Assembly: GCF_009796865.1 (NCBI RefSeq) | Contig: NZ_CP047028.1 | Coordinates: forward strand, 1,116,001-1,180,000 | Reading direction: 5' to 3' | DNA length: 64,000 nucleotides | Source of the DNA: Formosa sp. L2A11 | GTDB taxonomy: Bacteria > Bacteroidota > Bacteroidia > Flavobacteriales > Flavobacteriaceae | In this document: positions 62,797 through 64,000 of the stretch, one piece after another | Layout: every line of letters begins with the position of its first letter | Numbering within the stretch: the stretch's first letter is position 1 | Program-made: the position numbers and the translations under genes | The notes under the pieces: generated by a model | Databases searched by the model: none | The model's input: the letters and a program-made list of their open reading frames with translations, nothing else | Told to the model about the DNA's origin: nothing

Positions 62797-63700
62797 TAAT
62801 AAGTATTATTTAAATTATTTAGATGAATTAGAGAGTGAGGCTATCTATGTTTTACGTGAAGTTTGGGCTCAATTTCAAAATCCAGTTATTTTATTTTCTG
62901 GAGGAAAAGATTCTATTGTAATTACCCATTTGGCTAAAAAAGCATTTTATCCTTCTAAAATACCTTTTCCGTTAATGCACGTAGATACAGGTCATAATTT
63001 TCCTGAAACTATTCAATTTAGAGATGATATTATTAAAGAATTAGGTGTAAACTTAATAGTTGGTTCTGTACAGGAATCGATTGATGATGGTAGAGTTGCT
63101 GAAGAAAAAGGTAAAAATGCAACACGTAACGCGCTTCAAATTACAACACTTTTAGATGCTATTGAAGCAAATAAAGTAGATTGTGCTATTGGAGGAGGTC
63201 GACGTGACGAAGAAAAAGCAAGAGCAAAAGAACGTTTCTTTTCACATAGAGATGATTTTGGGCAATGGGATCCAAAAAACCAACGTCCAGAGTTATGGAA
63301 CATTTTTAACGGTAAATATTTTGAAGGCGAACATTTTAGAGCGTTCCCAATTAGTAACTGGACAGAAATGGATGTTTGGAACTATATAAAACGTGAAAAC
63401 ATTGCTATACCTTCATTGTACTTTGCACATGAGCGTGAAGTAGTTTGGAGACAAGATGCTTGGATTCCTAATTCAGAATTTTTAGTTCTTGAAGATCATG
63501 AAGAAGTTGTAACTAAGAAAATTAGATTTAGAACATTAGGAGATATCACAATTACAGGTGGTATTGAATCTGAAGCAGATACTTTAGCTAAAATTGCCGA
63601 TGAGGTTGCAGGAATGCGTCAAACAGAACGTGGTAATCGTAGTGATGATAAACGTTCGGAATCGGCCATGGAAGACAGAAAACGTCAAGGATACTTTTAG
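62789..63700 (+). CDS. cysD: Sulfate adenylyltransferase subunit 2
   Basis: A 303-residue PP-loop ATPase that adenylates sulfate to APS together with the GTPase CysN. The PP-loop is FSGGKDSIV near residue 37. HVDTGHNFPET, GGGRRDEEKARAKER and the C-terminal RSDDKRSESAMEDRKRQGYF are family hallmarks. It overlaps cysC by 8 bases and cysN starts 33 bases later. Confidence 0.97.
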   Translation: MSSNKYYLNYLDELESEAIYVLREVWAQFQNPVILFSGGKDSIVITHLAKKAFYPSKIPFPLMHVDTGHNFPETIQFRDDIIKELGVNLIVGSVQESIDDGRVAEEKGKNATRNALQITTLLDAIEANKVDCAIGGGRRDEEKARAKERFFSHRDDFGQWDPKNQRPELWNIFNGKYFEGEHFRAFPISNWTEMDVWNYIKRENIAIPSLYFAHEREVVWRQDAWIPNSEFLVLEDHEEVVTKKIRFRTLGDITITGGIESEADTLAKIADEVAGMRQTERGNRSDDKRSESAMEDRKRQGYF

Positions 63701-63733
63701 ATCAACAAATAATAATTTTTAGAATACGTAGAT

Positions 63734-64000
63734 ATGTTAGATAATAACCAGTTATTAAGATTTACAACAGCAGGGAGTGTAGATGATGGAAAAAGTACCT
63801 TAATTGGCCGCTTACTATACGATTCAAAATCTATTTTTGAGGATCAGTTAAAAGCCATAGAGAATACAAGTAAGAAAAGAGGTCACGAAGGTGTCGATTT
63901 AGCGTTGTTTACAGACGGTTTAAAGGACGAACGTGAGCAAGGAATAACAATAGACGTTGCGTATAGATATTTTACTACACCAAAGCGTAAATTTATTATA
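63734..64000 (+). CDS. cysN: Sulfate adenylyltransferase subunit 1 (3' end outside window)
   Basis: The first 89 codons of the GTPase subunit that drives APS synthesis. Seen are the G1 P-loop [15 protein letters not shown], the switch I region [20 protein letters not shown] and the start of the next strand, [13 protein letters not shown]. The ATG at 63734 is the first in-frame start. The gene runs off the right edge, so domain order after the G1 and switch I regions cannot be checked. Confidence 0.95.
   Translation, partial: MLDNNQLLRFTTAGSVDDGKSTLIGRLLYDSKSIFEDQLKAIENTSKKRGHEGVDLALFTDGLKDEREQGITIDVAYRYFTTPKRKFII

Overview
The window is a stretch of chromosome from a member of the Bacteroidota, most likely a marine-type Flavobacteriaceae. 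The DNA is very AT-rich. Several lipoproteins carry the loose lipobox typical of the phylum. There is a SusC-like TonB receptor paired with a DUF4249 lipoprotein, and a metalloprotease with a C-terminal type IX secretion sorting domain. DUF4175, DUF4837 and DUF6909 proteins are present. Several genes are preceded by the Bacteroidota -7 promoter element TAnnTTTG, and one has a full TTG-N19-TACTTTTG promoter. I see no rRNA, transposase, integrase, phage gene or CRISPR array. One tRNA (Cys, GCA) is present.

Layout. 0-4.4 kb: glycogen branching enzyme (cut by the window start) and a GH31 alpha-glucosidase. 4.5-6.15 kb: a decaying accessory block of small secreted proteins and lipoproteins on the minus strand, bracketed by two near-identical terminator hairpins. 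6.4-17 kb: a CPA1 antiporter, an MBL hydrolase, two lipoprotein peptidases (S8 and M1), NAD salvage genes pncB-pncA, rnpA and a C-terminal processing protease. 17-18.8 kb, minus strand: an ElaA-type acetyltransferase, a CDF zinc exporter and rpiB. 18.76-19.49 kb: a 727-base gene-free, motif-rich region. 19.5-27.7 kb: rnr, a DUF2807 protein, a LysE-type exporter, tRNA-Cys, folB, glnS and lplA. 27.8-29.9 kb, minus strand: a Sel1-repeat lipoprotein, a frameshifted ybjQ and an SPFH protein. 30-40.5 kb: an M36 protease, gltX, DUF4175, ybeY, mnmG and a methyltransferase. 40.7-48 kb: a Skp-like protein, TonB receptor plus DUF4249, two accessory minus-strand genes and holB. 48-54.8 kb: pgk and an envelope set (LysM lytic transglycosylase, DUF4837, tatA, M23 peptidase, GH3). 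54.9-64 kb: DUF6909, a Wzz-like protein, the dTDP-rhamnose genes rfbBACD, cysQ, and then a separate unit DUF2061-cysC-cysD-cysN running off the window.

How it fits together. Most of the window is ordinary core metabolism and envelope biogenesis. The right end joins dTDP-L-rhamnose synthesis with APS/PAPS synthesis and PAP removal, which would suit a cell making a sulfated, rhamnose-containing surface polysaccharide. mnmG is flanked on both sides by perfect parS palindromes (core TGTTCCACGTGGAACA), so the window probably lies in the origin-proximal segregation domain. The gene-free rpiB-rnr gap about 18 kb away is therefore a candidate origin or regulatory region, though this is unproven.

The less ordinary items are these: the parS pair; the tandemly duplicated two-gene secreted-protein module, whose first gene carries a frame-breaking heptamer repeat; the ybjQ frameshift in an A6 run; and a terminator-like inverted repeat spanning the start codon of the lytic transglycosylase gene.
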